Shown piece by piece: positions 35,353 through 43,702 of a DNA stretch of 64,000 bases. The stretch's first letter is position 1. Every line of letters starts with the position of its first letter. Both the position numbers and the translations under genes were made by a program. The stretch lies in NCBI RefSeq assembly GCF_033366695.1, contig NZ_JAOBTQ010000001.1, positions 6,510,001 to 6,574,000 on the forward strand, in the 5' to 3' direction. This DNA is from Streptomyces sp. SCL15-4 (lineage in GTDB: Bacteria; Actinomycetota; Actinomycetes; Streptomycetales; Streptomycetaceae). Below the pieces are notes generated by a model. The model was not told the DNA's origin. It made no database searches and saw only the letters and a list, made by a program, of their open reading frames with translations.

Positions 35353-36732
35353 ATGCTGACCATCCTCGGCTTCGCCATGATCGCGACCTTCCTGGTCCTG
35401 ATCATGCTGAAGAAGATGTCGCCGATCGCGGCGCTCGTGCTCATCCCCGCCTTGTTCTGCGTGTTCGTGGGCAAGGGCGGCAAGCTCGGCGACTACGTCA
35501 TCGACGGCGTCACCGGCCTCGCGCCCACCGCGGCGATGCTCATGTTCGCGATCGTCTACTTCGGTGTGATGATCGACGTCGGCCTCTTCGACCCCGTCGT
35601 CCGGGGCATCCTGAGGTTCTGCAAGGCCGATCCGCTGCGGATCGTGGTCGGCACGGCGGTCCTCGCCGCGATCGTCTCCCTGGACGGCGACGGCTCCACC
35701 ACCTTCATGATCACCGTCTCGGCGATGTATCCCCTCTACAAGCGCCTGAAGATGTCCCTGGTCGTGATGACCGGCGTCGCCGCCATGGCCAACGGCGTGA
35801 TGAACACGCTCCCCTGGGGCGGCCCCACCGCCCGCGCCGCCACCGCGCTGAAGGTGGACGCGAGCGACATCTTCGTCCCGATGATCCCGGCCCTCGCCAT
35901 GGGCCTGCTGTTCGTCATGGTCCTCGCCTACGTCCTCGGCCGCCGCGAACGGGCGCGGCTCGGCGTGCTCACGCTGGACGAGGTGCTGGTGGAGGAGACC
36001 GAGACGGTGCTGGTCGGCGCCGGTGCCACCGCACGGGCCGAGGGTTCCGGCACCGGCGGTGACCCCGCCGACGAGGCAGCCGGCGACGGCTTCCAGGGCC
36101 TGGACCCGGACCGCCCCACCCTGCGCCCGAAGCTGTACTGGTTCAACGCGCTGCTCACGGTCGTCCTGCTGACCGCCATGATCATGGAGTGGCTGCCGAT
36201 CCCGGTGCTGTTCCTGCTCGGCGCGGCCCTCGCCCTGACCGTCAACTTCCCGCACATGCCGGACCAGAAGGCCCGGATCGCCGCCCACGCGGAGAACGTC
36301 CTCAACGTCTCCGGCATGGTCTTCGCCGCCGCCGTCTTCACCGGCGTCCTGCAAGGCACCGGCATGGTCGACCACATGGCCGAGTGGCTGGTGGACAACG
36401 TCCCCGACGGCATGGGCCCGCACATGGCCCTGGTCACCGGCGTGCTGAGCATCCCGCTCACCTACTTCATGTCCAACGACGGCTTCTACTTCGGCGTCCT
36501 GCCGGTGCTCGCCGAGGCGGGCCACGCGCACGGCGTCTCCTCGCTGGAGATCGCCCGCGCCTCGATCGCCGGCCAGCCGCTGCACATGTCCAGCCCGCTC
36601 GTCCCGGCCGTCTACGTCCTGGTCGGCATGGCCAAGGTGGAGTTCGGCGACCACACCCGGTTCGTGGTCAAGTGGGCCGCGCTCACCTCCCTGGTGGTGC
36701 TCGGCTCGGCGCTCCTGTTCGGCATCGTCTGA
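35353..36732 (+). CDS. CitMHS-family metal-citrate symporter
   Basis: 459 residues, about 11 to 12 helices. CitMHS features: IAALVLIPALFCVFVGKGGK, VSLDGDGSTTFMITVSAMYPLY, GVMNTLPWGGPTARAA and the late FMSNDGFYFGVLPVLAEAG. Relatives import citrate complexed with divalent or ferric metal; the S. coelicolor CitSc protein takes Fe3+- and Ca2+-citrate. The polar loop near residues 215-255 is enriched in Gly/Ala/Glu. ATG 35353 is preferred over upstream GTG. A MFS exporter gene follows 22 bp later, probably cotranscribed. Confidence 0.9.
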   Translation: MLTILGFAMIATFLVLIMLKKMSPIAALVLIPALFCVFVGKGGKLGDYVIDGVTGLAPTAAMLMFAIVYFGVMIDVGLFDPVVRGILRFCKADPLRIVVGTAVLAAIVSLDGDGSTTFMITVSAMYPLYKRLKMSLVVMTGVAAMANGVMNTLPWGGPTARAATALKVDASDIFVPMIPALAMGLLFVMVLAYVLGRRERARLGVLTLDEVLVEETETVLVGAGATARAEGSGTGGDPADEAAGDGFQGLDPDRPTLRPKLYWFNALLTVVLLTAMIMEWLPIPVLFLLGAALALTVNFPHMPDQKARIAAHAENVLNVSGMVFAAAVFTGVLQGTGMVDHMAEWLVDNVPDGMGPHMALVTGVLSIPLTYFMSNDGFYFGVLPVLAEAGHAHGVSSLEIARASIAGQPLHMSSPLVPAVYVLVGMAKVEFGDHTRFVVKWAALTSLVVLGSALLFGIV

Positions 36733-36754
36733 TCACCCGGGAAGGACCGCGCTC

Positions 36755-37993
36755 ATGGCGCCCGGTGAAAACCGCGGCTGGCTGCTCCGCCTCGTCATCG
36801 CCTTCGGCTGCGCGCAGGGGGCGGTGTCGATGGCCCGCCCCGCCGTCTCCTACCGGGCCCTCGCGCTGGGCGCCGACGAACGGGCGGTCGGCGTCATCGC
36901 CGGTGTCTACGCGCTGCTGCCGCTGTTCGCCGCCGTACCGCTCGGCCGCCGTACCGACCACGGCCGCTGCGCGCCCCTGCTGCCCGCGGGCGTGGTCCTC
37001 ATCGCGGGCGGCTGCGTCCTGAGCGGGCTGGCCGGCTCCCTGTGGGCGATGGCCCTGTGGAGCGGGGTGATGGGCCTCGGCCACCTGTGTTTCGTGATCG
37101 GCGCCCAGTCGCTGGTGGCCCGCCAGTCCGCGCCCCGCGAACAGGACCGCAACTTCGGCCACTTCACCATCGGCGCCTCCCTCGGCCAGCTCGTCGGCCC
37201 GCTCGCCGCGGGCGCCCTCGTCGGCGGCCCGGACCTGGCGCGCAGCAGCGCGCTCGCCCTGCTCACGGCGGGCGCGGGCGCCGCCGTCGCGTTCACCGCG
37301 CTGTGGCGGATCGAGGACCGTACGGCCGTCACGGCGCGTGCGCCGCGCGCCGGGCGGGTGCCGGTCGCGGGCATCCTGCGCGCCCGGGGCGTGCCCGCGG
37401 GCATTGTGATCAGCCTCTCGGTGCTGTCCGCGACCGACATCCTCACCGCCTATCTGCCGGTGGTCGGCGAGCACCGGGGCATCGCGCCCGCGGTGATCGG
37501 TGTCCTGCTCGGCCTGCGGGCCGGCGCCACCATCGCCTGCCGGCTCGTCCTCACCCCGCTGCTGCGGCTGCTCGGCAGGCCCGCGCTGCTCACCGTGACC
37601 TGTCTGCTGGCGGCCCTGCTGTGCGCGGGGGTCGCGCTGCCGGTGCCGGTGTGGGCGCTCGGCGTCATGCTCACGCTCCTCGGCTTCTGCCTGGGCGTGG
37701 GCCAGCCGCTGTCGATGACGACGGTGGTGCGGGCCGCGCCCGAGGAGGCGCGTTCCACCGCGCTCGCCCTGCGGCTGACCGGCAACCGGCTCGGCCAGGT
37801 CGCCGCCCCGGCCGCCGCGGGCCTGGTGGCCGGGATGGCGGGGGTGGCGGCGCCGTTCGTGATGCTCGGCGGGCTGCTGCTGGTCTCCTCGGGCATCGCG
37901 CTGCGCTCGCCCGGAGAGTCCCGGGAGGGGGCCGGACGGGTGGCGCGGGAGCGGCGCGAGCGCCCGGGACTGCGCCGGACGAGCGATATCTGA
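36755..37993 (+). CDS. MFS transporter
   Basis: 412 residues, 12 predicted helices. The first cytoplasmic loop reads PLGRRTDHGRCAPLLPAG, a variant of the MFS G-x-L-a-D-r motif, and later segments (LLGLRAGATIACRL, VVRAAPEEARSTALALRLTGNRLGQ) are typical of drug or sugar-type transporters. It probably exports or imports a small molecule. Position directly after the citrate transporter suggests a linked function, but this is only context. Confidence 0.85.
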   Translation: MAPGENRGWLLRLVIAFGCAQGAVSMARPAVSYRALALGADERAVGVIAGVYALLPLFAAVPLGRRTDHGRCAPLLPAGVVLIAGGCVLSGLAGSLWAMALWSGVMGLGHLCFVIGAQSLVARQSAPREQDRNFGHFTIGASLGQLVGPLAAGALVGGPDLARSSALALLTAGAGAAVAFTALWRIEDRTAVTARAPRAGRVPVAGILRARGVPAGIVISLSVLSATDILTAYLPVVGEHRGIAPAVIGVLLGLRAGATIACRLVLTPLLRLLGRPALLTVTCLLAALLCAGVALPVPVWALGVMLTLLGFCLGVGQPLSMTTVVRAAPEEARSTALALRLTGNRLGQVAAPAAAGLVAGMAGVAAPFVMLGGLLLVSSGIALRSPGESREGAGRVARERRERPGLRRTSDI

Positions 37994-38000
37994 CGGCACG

Positions 38001-38018
38001 CCCGGCGCCGTTGCCGGG
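38001..38018 (+). terminator. Weak hairpin after the MFS gene
   Basis: CCCGGC (38001-38006) and GCCGGG (38013-38018) form a 6-bp stem, 8 bp after the stop. Confidence 0.35.
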
Positions 38019-38056
38019 GTTCGCGCGGGTCATGAGGCAGTGTCCAGGCGAAAGAG

Positions 38057-38074
38057 CGATTTGTATGAAAATCG
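38057..38074. promoter_or_regulatory. AT-rich inverted repeat upstream of the surface protein
   Basis: CGATTT (38057-38062) and AAATCG (38069-38074) flank GTATGA. It sits 22 bp before the ATG of the surface protein and may be part of its promoter (TATGAA as a -10-like box). Confidence 0.35.
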
Positions 38075-38095
38075 TCTGAATCCGGAGGATCGCGC

Positions 38096-38788
38096 ATGCC
38101 CACCCTGACACTCCCCCGTGCAGCAGGCTCCCGCGCCGGTGCCACCGTCATCCTCGCCGCCCTCGCCGCGGCGGGCGCGTCGTGGGTGGCGGCGCCGGAT
38201 GCGGCGGCCCAGGGGGAGAACGGCGACATCAGGATCCACAACGCCCGCTCGACCAACCCTCCGTCGTTCATCGGCTCGGCCAAGGACGACCCCGTGGTCT
38301 GCAAGTTCTTCCTCGAGGCCGTCAACTTCGACACCCTGACCAGCATCGCGTACACGATCACGCCGCAGCCCCCGCTGCCCACCGCCGCCACCGTGACCGG
38401 CATCATCCAGCTCGCCGGCGGTGCCGGGCACACCGATCCGCTGGGACTGGCGGACGGGCAGTACAAGATCAGCTGGACCGTGGGGGCGCCCCCGGCCCTG
38501 AAGGAGAAGGTCTTCCGCGTCAACTGCCACGACGGCAAGGTGGAGGGCGCGCCCGGCGGCCAGATCGAGGACCACCAGCAGAACAACGGGGAGCACCAGG
38601 ACAACGGGTCCTGGGGGCAGGGCGACCACGACGGCCCGAGAGGCGGTGTGCACGCGGGCGGCGGCGGTCTCATCGACACGGCCGCCGCGTACTCCCCGGT
38701 GGCCGCCGCCGCGGCCGTGGGCCTGGTCGCGGTCAGCGCCGCCGTGTACGTCCGGCTGATCCGCCGCCGTCCCCATGGCGCCGCGTAG
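38096..38788 (+). CDS. Surface protein with non-canonical sorting-like C-terminus
   Basis: 230 residues: signal peptide about 1-38, a central domain with two cysteines (69, 144), a Gln/Asn/Asp/His-rich linker near 155-178, then PRGGVHAGGGG at 181-191, a hydrophobic helix at about 199-219 and the basic tail RRR. The order motif, helix, basic tail is that of a sortase substrate, but no LPxTG or LAxTG is present. The next gene, overlapping by 14 bp, is a class F sortase, so this is its likely substrate. GGAGG is present before the ATG. Confidence 0.75.
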   Translation: MPTLTLPRAAGSRAGATVILAALAAAGASWVAAPDAAAQGENGDIRIHNARSTNPPSFIGSAKDDPVVCKFFLEAVNFDTLTSIAYTITPQPPLPTAATVTGIIQLAGGAGHTDPLGLADGQYKISWTVGAPPALKEKVFRVNCHDGKVEGAPGGQIEDHQQNNGEHQDNGSWGQGDHDGPRGGVHAGGGGLIDTAAAYSPVAAAAAVGLVAVSAAVYVRLIRRRPHGAA

Positions 38789-39431
38789 ACGGCGCAGGCC
38801 CTGGTACCGGACCCGCGCCTACCGGCTGGCGAGGACGGCCGTGCTGGTGGTCGTCCTGGTGACGGTCGGTTCGCGCTGCGGGGGACACGACAGACCGGCC
38901 GTGGCGGGCCGGGCGGGCGGCGCGGACGAGGAGGCGGTCCCGGCCGCGCCCGCCGCCCCGCCGCCCCGCCCGCTGTCCAGGTCCCGGCCCACCTCCTTTC
39001 GGGTGCCGTCGCTGGGCATCGCCGCCCCGATCGTCCCCCTCCGCCTGGACGCCAACCGGGAACTGGAGACGCCGCCGGTGGACCGGCCCCGGCTGGTCGG
39101 CTGGTACGAGGGCGGGCCCACGCCGGGCGAGGCCGGCACCGCGATCGCCGTCGGCCACCGGGACACCCGCAGCGGACCCGCCGTCTTCGCCGGGCTCGCC
39201 CAGGTCGCGCCCGGCAAGGCCGTCGAGGTGCGGAGGGCGGACGGTCGCACCGCCGTCTACTCCGTGGACCGGGTGAAGGTCTACGACAAGGCCGGCTTCC
39301 CCGACAAGGAGGTCTACGGCGCGACCGGGCGCCCGGAGCTGCGGGTCATCACCTGCGGCGGCCTGTTCAGCAGGCGCACCGGCTACACCAGCAACGTGGT
39401 GGTCTTCGCCCATCTGACCGCGGCGAAGTGA
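38775..39431 (+). CDS. Class F sortase
   Basis: 218 residues. An N-terminal membrane anchor (about 18-33) follows a run of arginines; an Ala/Pro linker leads to the sortase barrel. Catalytic residues are His128 (AVGHRDT), Cys194 (VITCGG) and Arg200/201 before TGYTSNVVVF, the class F arrangement. It sits in the cytoplasmic membrane facing out and should cleave a sorting motif and join the protein to peptidoglycan or itself. It overlaps the surface protein gene, implying coupled translation. A 21-bp tandem repeat starts at the stop codon. Confidence 0.92.
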   Translation: MAPRRRRRPWYRTRAYRLARTAVLVVVLVTVGSRCGGHDRPAVAGRAGGADEEAVPAAPAAPPPRPLSRSRPTSFRVPSLGIAAPIVPLRLDANRELETPPVDRPRLVGWYEGGPTPGEAGTAIAVGHRDTRSGPAVFAGLAQVAPGKAVEVRRADGRTAVYSVDRVKVYDKAGFPDKEVYGATGRPELRVITCGGLFSRRTGYTSNVVVFAHLTAAK

Positions 39432-39540
39432 CCGGCGGACATCCCTGAACGACCGGCTGACGTCCCGGAACGGCCGGCGGTCGCCTCCCGATGACCGGCG
39501 GACGGCCTCGAACGACCGGCGCCCGGCCCCGGACGACCGG
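39430..39540. repeat. Degenerate 21-bp tandem repeat (five units plus)
   Basis: Units begin GACCGGCGG or GACCGGCTG at 39430, 39451, 39472, 39493 and 39514, with a partial sixth at 39535, period exactly 21. The start is the second base of the sortase stop codon. Minus-strand readings give seven-residue repeats but no supported start, so a non-coding role is likely. Confidence 0.75.
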
Positions 39541-39555
39541 TGGGTACGGCAGCGA

Positions 39556-39606
39556 CCGACGGCCCGGCCGCCGCGGACTCGGCGTCCGCGGCGGCCGGGC
39601 CGTCGG
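39556..39606. terminator. Very strong 23-bp hairpin
   Basis: Bases 39556-39578 and 39584-39606 are exact reverse complements around loop TCGGC. It follows the 21-bp repeats and precedes the aldehyde dehydrogenase operator, so it insulates the sortase unit from the next operon. Confidence 0.75.
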
Positions 39607-39654
39607 CGATGATGTCCCGGTGGGGCCCATGGCCCGGGAATGTCTGGCGCAACA

Positions 39655-39673
39655 AAACTATCACCGCTAGTTT
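39655..39673. promoter_or_regulatory. TetR operator-like site before the aldehyde dehydrogenase
   Basis: AAACTATCACCGCTAGTTT has 6-bp arms AAACTA/TAGTTT and matches the site at 43630 at 15 of 19 bases. It lies 38 bp before ATG 39712. Confidence 0.6.
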
Positions 39674-39711
39674 GTGTGCCGGACGACGCGGACCCGCCGG
39701 GAGGACACAGC

Positions 39712-41100
39712 ATGAAGGCACACGACGCCCTGTACATCGACGGCGCCTGGCGCCCCGCCGAGAGCCGGGACCTGATCGAGGTCGTCAACCCCGCCGACGA
39801 GCAGGTCATCGGAAAGGTCCCGGCGGGCGGCGCGCTGGACGTCGACACCGCCGTACGGGCCGCGCGCGCCGCCCTGCCCGCCTGGGCCGCCACACCCCCG
39901 GCCGAACGCGCCGCACGCCTCGCCGCCCTGCACCACGCCCTCGCCGCGCGCAAGGACGAGATCGCCGAGACGGTCACCGCCGAGCTGGGCTCACCGCTGA
40001 AGTTCTCCGAGGCCGTGCACGCGGCCGTGCCCCTCGCGGTCGCGGCCTCCTTCGCCGAACTGGCCGCGCGGCACTCCTTCGAGGAGAAGGTCGGCAACTC
40101 CACGGTCCTGCACGAGCCCATCGGCGTGGTCGGCGCCATCACCCCCTGGAACTACCCGCTCCACCAGATCGTCGCCAAGGTCGCCCCGGCCCTCGCCGCC
40201 GGCTGCACGGTCGTCCTCAAGCCCGCCGAGGACACCCCGCTCACCGCCCAGCTGTTCGCCGAGGCGGTGCACGAGGCGGGCGTGCCCGCGGGAGTGTTCA
40301 ACCTGGTCACCGGCCTCGGCCCGGTCGCCGGACAGGCCCTCGCCGAGCACCCCGGCGTCGACCTGGTCTCCTTCACCGGCTCCACCGCGATCGGCCGGCA
40401 GATCGGCGCGGTGGCCGGCGCGGCCGTGAAGAAGGTCGCCCTGGAACTCGGCGGCAAGTCCGCCAACGTCATCCTGCCGAGCGCCGACCTCGCCCGTGCC
40501 GTGAACGTCGGCGTCGCCAACGTGATGTCCAACTCCGGCCAGACGTGCAGCGCCTGGACCCGCATGCTGGTCCACCGCGACCAGTACGCCGAGGCCGTCG
40601 AGCTGGCCGCCACCGCCGCCGCCAAGTACGGCGACCGCATCGGCCCGGTGGTCAGCGCCAGGCAGCAGGAACGGGTGCGCGGGTACATCGAGAAGGGCAT
40701 CGCCGAGGGCGCCCGGCTGGTCGCCGGCGGCCCCGACGCCCCGCGCGAACGCGGCTACTTCGTCAGCCCCACCGTCTTCGCCGACGTCACCCCCGAGATG
40801 ACGATCGCCCAGGAGGAGATCTTCGGCCCGGTCCTCACCGTCCTGCGCTACGAGGACGAGGAGGACGCCCTGCGCATCGCCAACGGCACCGTGTACGGCC
40901 TCGCCGGCGCGGTCTGGGCCGCCGACGAGACCGAGGCGGCGGCCTTCGCCCGCCGCATGGACACCGGCCAGGTCGACATTAACGGCGGCCGGTTCAACCC
41001 CCTCGCGCCCTTCGGCGGTTACAAGCAGTCCGGTGTCGGCCGGGAGCTCGGCAGCCACGGACTCGCCGAGTACCTGCAGACCAAGTCCCTCCAGTTCTAA
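39712..41100 (+). CDS. Aldehyde dehydrogenase
   Basis: 462 residues. NAD(P) site and catalytic elements: WNYPLHQIVAKVAPALAAGC, FTGSTAIGRQIG, ELGGKSANVI with catalytic Glu, and SNSGQTCSAWTRM with the nucleophilic Cys. The C-terminus NPLAPFGGYKQSGVGRELG is standard. It oxidises an aldehyde to the acid. ATG 39712 is preceded by GGGAGGA. The next gene, an alcohol dehydrogenase, starts 15 bp on, so the pair probably turns an alcohol to a carboxylate. A TetR-type operator lies upstream. Confidence 0.92.
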   Translation: MKAHDALYIDGAWRPAESRDLIEVVNPADEQVIGKVPAGGALDVDTAVRAARAALPAWAATPPAERAARLAALHHALAARKDEIAETVTAELGSPLKFSEAVHAAVPLAVAASFAELAARHSFEEKVGNSTVLHEPIGVVGAITPWNYPLHQIVAKVAPALAAGCTVVLKPAEDTPLTAQLFAEAVHEAGVPAGVFNLVTGLGPVAGQALAEHPGVDLVSFTGSTAIGRQIGAVAGAAVKKVALELGGKSANVILPSADLARAVNVGVANVMSNSGQTCSAWTRMLVHRDQYAEAVELAATAAAKYGDRIGPVVSARQQERVRGYIEKGIAEGARLVAGGPDAPRERGYFVSPTVFADVTPEMTIAQEEIFGPVLTVLRYEDEEDALRIANGTVYGLAGAVWAADETEAAAFARRMDTGQVDINGGRFNPLAPFGGYKQSGVGRELGSHGLAEYLQTKSLQF

Positions 41101-41115
41101 GGAAGTCTCGCGACC

Positions 41116-42198
41116 ATGGCCGTACGAGCCGCCGTCCTGCCCGCCGTCGGCGCCCCGCTGGAGATCACCGGCATCGAGCTGCCCGACCCCGGGCCCGGAC
41201 AGGTCCGGGTCCGCCTCGCCGCCGCCGGCGTGTGCCACTCCGACCTGTCCCTGTCCAACGGCACCATGCGGGTGCCGGTCCCGGCCGTCCTCGGCCACGA
41301 GGGCGCCGGCACGGTCGTCGCCGTCGGCGAGGGCGTCACCCATGTCGCGCCCGGCAGCCCCGTGGTCCTCAACTGGGCGCCCTCCTGCGGCACCTGCCAC
41401 GCCTGCGCGCTCGGCGAGGTCTGGCTCTGCGCCAACGCGCTGAACGGCTCCGCCGAGGTCTACGCCCGCACCACCGACGGCACCGAACTGCACCCGGGCC
41501 TGAACGTGGCCGCGTTCGCCGAGGAGACGGTGGTCCCAGCGTCCTGCGCGCTGCCGGTGCCGGACGGGGTGGCGCCGGCCGACGCGGCCCTCCTGGGCTG
41601 CGCGGTGCTCACCGGCTACGGCGCCGTGCACTACTCGGCGCGGGTGCGGCCCGGCGAGACGGTCGCCGTGTTCGGTGTCGGCGGGGTGGGCCTCGCCGCG
41701 CTCCAGTCGGCCCGGATCGCCGGCGCGGCCCGGATCATCGCCGTCGACGTCTCGCCCGCGAAGGAGGAACTGGCCCGCGCGGCCGGCGCCACCGACTACG
41801 TCCTCGCCTCCGACACCACGCCGCGCGAGATCCGCGCCCTGACCGGCAAGCAGGGCGTCGACGTGTCCGTGGAGTGCGTGGGCCGCGCGGTCTCCATCCG
41901 CGCCGCCTGGGAGTCCACCCGCCGGGGCGGCCGGACGACGGTCGTCGGCATCGGCGGCAAGGACCAGCAGGTCACCTTCAACGCCCTGGAACTCTTCCAC
42001 TGGGGCCGCACCCTGTCGGGCTGCGTCTACGGCAACAGCGACCCGTCCCGCGACGTGCCGATCCTCGCCGACCACGTCAGGAACGGCCGCCTCGACCTCT
42101 CCGTCCTGGTCACCGACCGCATCACCCTGGAGGACATCCCGGCGGCCTTCGACAACATGCTGGCGGGGAAGGGCGGCCGGGCGGTGGTGATGTTCTGA
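41116..42198 (+). CDS. Zn-dependent alcohol dehydrogenase
   Basis: 360 residues, MDR superfamily. Catalytic zinc ligands AGVCHSD and GHEGAGTV; structural zinc site CGTCHACALGEVWLC with four cysteines; NAD Rossmann site AVFGVGGVGLAALQ. The sequence resembles class III/mycothiol-type and aryl alcohol dehydrogenases of actinomycetes. Together with the aldehyde dehydrogenase it forms a two-step oxidation unit. Substrate unknown. Confidence 0.92.
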   Translation: MAVRAAVLPAVGAPLEITGIELPDPGPGQVRVRLAAAGVCHSDLSLSNGTMRVPVPAVLGHEGAGTVVAVGEGVTHVAPGSPVVLNWAPSCGTCHACALGEVWLCANALNGSAEVYARTTDGTELHPGLNVAAFAEETVVPASCALPVPDGVAPADAALLGCAVLTGYGAVHYSARVRPGETVAVFGVGGVGLAALQSARIAGAARIIAVDVSPAKEELARAAGATDYVLASDTTPREIRALTGKQGVDVSVECVGRAVSIRAAWESTRRGGRTTVVGIGGKDQQVTFNALELFHWGRTLSGCVYGNSDPSRDVPILADHVRNGRLDLSVLVTDRITLEDIPAAFDNMLAGKGGRAVVMF

Positions 42199-42210
42199 GG
42201 ACGCCTCACC

Positions 42211-42924
42211 TCACCGCAGCGCACCGGACGGGATGCCGAGCAGGTCGGACATGACCTGCTCTCCCACGGGAGTGATCTTCACGGCCCGCCCGCTCCCGAC
42301 CCGCACACACCACCCCGCCTCCAGCGCCCGCCGGCACAGCGCCGCCCCCGCCGTCCCGGCGAGATGCGGCCGGCGTTCGGTCCAGTCGAGACAGCCGCGG
42401 GCGAGCGGGCGGCGGCCGGAGAGGTCGAGCGGGATGCCGGCCGCGCCGAACCACTCCACCCCGGCGTCGGTCAGCGCGAACCCGGTGTCCTGCCGCAGCA
42501 GCCCGCGCTCGGTCAGCGCGTCGGTGACCACGATGCCCAGCCGCCCGGCGAGATGGTCGTAACACGTCCGTCCCCGGGCCATGGCGGCCCCGGCGCTCGC
42601 CTCGCGCAGCCCCCGCGGCGCACGCCGTACCTCCGCCGGAGACACCTGCGCGGCGAGATCCTCCACCAGCTGCGCCACCCGCGCGTCGGCCAGCCGTACA
42701 TACCGGTGCCGCCCCTGCCGTTCCTCGGCGAGCAGCCCGCCGGCCACCAGCCGGCCCAGGTGCTCGCTCAGCGTGGAGGGAGCCACTCCGGCGTGCCGGG
42801 CCAGCTCGCCCGCCGTCCACGCCCGCCCGTCCAGCAGCGCCAGCAGGCACGCGGCCCGCGTGCGGTCGGCGATCAGTGCGGCCAGTGCGGCGAGGCCGGC
42901 GGCCCGGGGGTCTGTGGTGCTCAT
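42211..42924 (-). CDS. ArsR-like winged-helix regulator
   Basis: 237 residues. N-terminal ArsR-type helix-turn-helix: RAWTAGELARHAGVAPSTLSEHLGRLVAGGLL and QGRHRYVRLAD. The rest, with WFGAAGIPLDLSGRRPLARGCLDWTERRPHLAGTAGAALC (cited in part), is a longer C-terminal domain than simple ArsR repressors, with no metal-binding Cys pair in the alpha3 helix. It may be a helix-turn-helix regulator of a different ligand. Convergent with the alcohol dehydrogenase; start 42924 with a second ATG at 42942. Confidence 0.8.
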   Translation of the reverse strand: MSTTDPRAAGLAALAALIADRTRAACLLALLDGRAWTAGELARHAGVAPSTLSEHLGRLVAGGLLAEERQGRHRYVRLADARVAQLVEDLAAQVSPAEVRRAPRGLREASAGAAMARGRTCYDHLAGRLGIVVTDALTERGLLRQDTGFALTDAGVEWFGAAGIPLDLSGRRPLARGCLDWTERRPHLAGTAGAALCRRALEAGWCVRVGSGRAVKITPVGEQVMSDLLGIPSGALR

Positions 42925-42967
42925 GGTCCCAGCATGGTGCACCGGTGTTTCGGCGGTCGCCGAAGCG

Positions 42968-43603
42968 TCACACCCGCGCCCGCTCGTACTGCTGCGCCAG
43001 CCCGTCCAGCAACGCGCCGAGCCCCGCCTCGAAGGCCCGCTCGTCGATCTTCTCCTGCTGCTCGGCGAGCAGATGGGCCTGCCCGAGGTGGGGATAGTCG
43101 GCCGGGTCGTACGCGCTCGCGTCGTCCACGAAGCCGCCGGCGAACGAACCGAGCGCCGAGCCCATGATGAAGTACCGCATCAGCGCGCCGATGGACGTGG
43201 CCTGCGCCGGCGGCCAGCCCGCGTCGACCATCGCGCCGTAGACCGCGTCGGCCAGCCGCAGCGCGGCCGGGCGGCGGCCGGGGCCCCGGGCGAGCACCGG
43301 GACGATGTTGGGATGGTCGCGCAGGGCGGCCCGGTAGGAGACGGCCCAGTCGTGCAGCGCGGTCCGCCAGTCGCGGCCGTCCTCGAACATCGACAGGTCG
43401 ACCTGGGCGCTCACCGAGTCCGCGACGGCCTCCAGGATCTCGTCCTTGGTCCGGAAGTGGTTGTAGAGCGAGGGCCCGCTCACCCCCAGCTCGGCCGCGA
43501 GGCGCCGGGTGGAGACGGCCGCCAGGCCCTCCCGGTCCACGAGGTCCCGGGCCGTTTCGACGATCCGGTCGGGGCTGAGGAGGGGCTTGCGCGGTCGGGC
43601 CAT
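42968..43603 (-). CDS. TetR-family regulator, likely controller of the dehydrogenase genes
   Basis: 211 residues from ATG 43603 (MARPRKPLLS); ATG 43612 is in frame. HTH: RIVETARDLVDREGLAAVSTRRLAAELGVSGPSLYNHFRTKDEI in parts. C-terminal domain helical. It is divergent from an acyl-CoA dehydrogenase with the operator at 43630 between, and the same motif stands before the aldehyde dehydrogenase operon 4 kb away. It is the best candidate repressor for both. Ligand probably an acyl-CoA or alcohol-derived product; this is inference. Confidence 0.88.
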   Translation of the reverse strand: MARPRKPLLSPDRIVETARDLVDREGLAAVSTRRLAAELGVSGPSLYNHFRTKDEILEAVADSVSAQVDLSMFEDGRDWRTALHDWAVSYRAALRDHPNIVPVLARGPGRRPAALRLADAVYGAMVDAGWPPAQATSIGALMRYFIMGSALGSFAGGFVDDASAYDPADYPHLGQAHLLAEQQEKIDERAFEAGLGALLDGLAQQYERARV

Positions 43604-43629
43604 GGCGCACATAGTAGGGCTGCGACCAG

Positions 43630-43648
43630 AAACTAGCAGTGCTAATTT
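43630..43648. promoter_or_regulatory. TetR operator between TetR and acyl-CoA dehydrogenase
   Basis: AAACTAGCAGTGCTAATTT is nearly perfect: AAA(C/T)TAGCA on the left mirrors TGCTA(A/G)TTT on the right. It matches 39655 at 15 of 19 bases. Confidence 0.7.
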
Positions 43649-43702
43649 AAATGTACGGCTTTCAAGATCCGTCGACGGATCCGTTCGGTGTGGGGTGATC
43701 TC

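Noticed and set aside
38775..39431. LPxTG-type sortase A/E assignment
   Set aside because: The arrangement of His, TC and RRTGY matches class F, and the neighbour has no LPxTG or LAxTG.
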